Shown piece after piece: positions 63,839 to 64,000 of a DNA stretch of 64,000 nucleotides. The notes under the pieces were generated by a model that did not search any database, had not been told where the DNA came from, and saw only the letters and a program-made list of their open reading frames with translations. The number at the start of each line of letters is the position of its first letter. Positions within the stretch are counted from its first letter, which is position 1. Location: the NCBI GenBank assembly GCA_903813345.2, contig CAIIXF020000012.1, positions 8,023,615-8,087,614 on the forward strand, in the 5' to 3' direction. This DNA comes from Owenia fusiformis (taxonomy: Eukaryota; Annelida; Polychaeta; Sabellida; Oweniidae). Made by a program: the position numbers and the translations under genes.

Positions 63839-64000
63839 CGTAGTGAAAATCGGAGCAAATGTCACTCAGGCATTAACTCTTCACTTATAAACATACAACT
63901 AGACAAGAATATTCTGGGCTAAAACGGTTTATTAAGTAAACGTAAAACTTATAATCTCAAATACTGTACATATACATTGAGTACTAGAATAACCGCCCAA

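Noticed and set aside
1-64000. tRNA, rRNA or CRISPR features
   Set aside because: No box A/B pairs with cloverleaf potential, rRNA core words or regular spacer arrays were recognised by eye; tandem arrays here are eukaryotic satellites or element arms.

Overview
The window is AT-rich, intron-rich animal nuclear DNA. Genes are split by GT...AG introns and much of the rest is short transposon debris: inverted-repeat elements, foldback elements, reverse transcriptase remnants and tandem repeats. The mix (an intron-containing transposon-type integrase gene, a UAS-domain gene, beta-1,4-galactosyltransferase and GT61 genes, and repeats beginning CCCGTAGCCAGGGGG) suggests a marine invertebrate. I cannot fix the phylum from sequence alone.

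Layout. (1) 0.9-6.1 kb, minus: a five-exon integrase-core gene. All splice phases agree, but its first exon is split by a 1.9 kb foldback element (4076-5978) with a perfect 8-bp target duplication. (2) 7.2-16.0 kb, plus: an 11-exon gene for a UAS (thioredoxin-like) protein of the FAF/UBXD type without a UBX domain; all exon phases agree. (3) 16-21.8 kb: no convincing gene, several small inverted-repeat elements. (4) 21.9-25.8 kb, minus: a single-exon GT61-type glycosyltransferase cut in two by a 2.37 kb hAT-like non-autonomous element (22496-24861) with a perfect 8-bp target duplication; removing the element and one duplicate leaves one 508-codon frame. (5) 26-35.9 kb: repeats, including a 3.5 kb CACTA-like element inserted in a tandem array of roughly 300-370 bp units, and the 3' end of a non-LTR retrotransposon. 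(6) 36.2-37.4 kb, minus: main exon of a GT-A-like glycosyltransferase with a DADLW motif. (7) 37.7-50.9 kb: repeats, a dead reverse transcriptase, a pair of 300-bp direct repeats around a tandem array and a small exon-like ORF, and inverted-repeat elements. (8) 51.2 kb to beyond the end, plus: a beta-1,4-galactosyltransferase-like gene (exons at 51.2, 53.2, 61.1, 62.4 and 62.8 kb; the last exon lies outside), with CpG-rich inverted-repeat elements in its introns.

The most notable point is that two unrelated genes are each broken by one structurally complete non-autonomous DNA element, with intact target duplications and otherwise intact frames. Both insertions look recent and may be polymorphic. 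Three glycosyltransferase genes of different families lie within 41 kb, but nothing in the sequence shows they work in one pathway.
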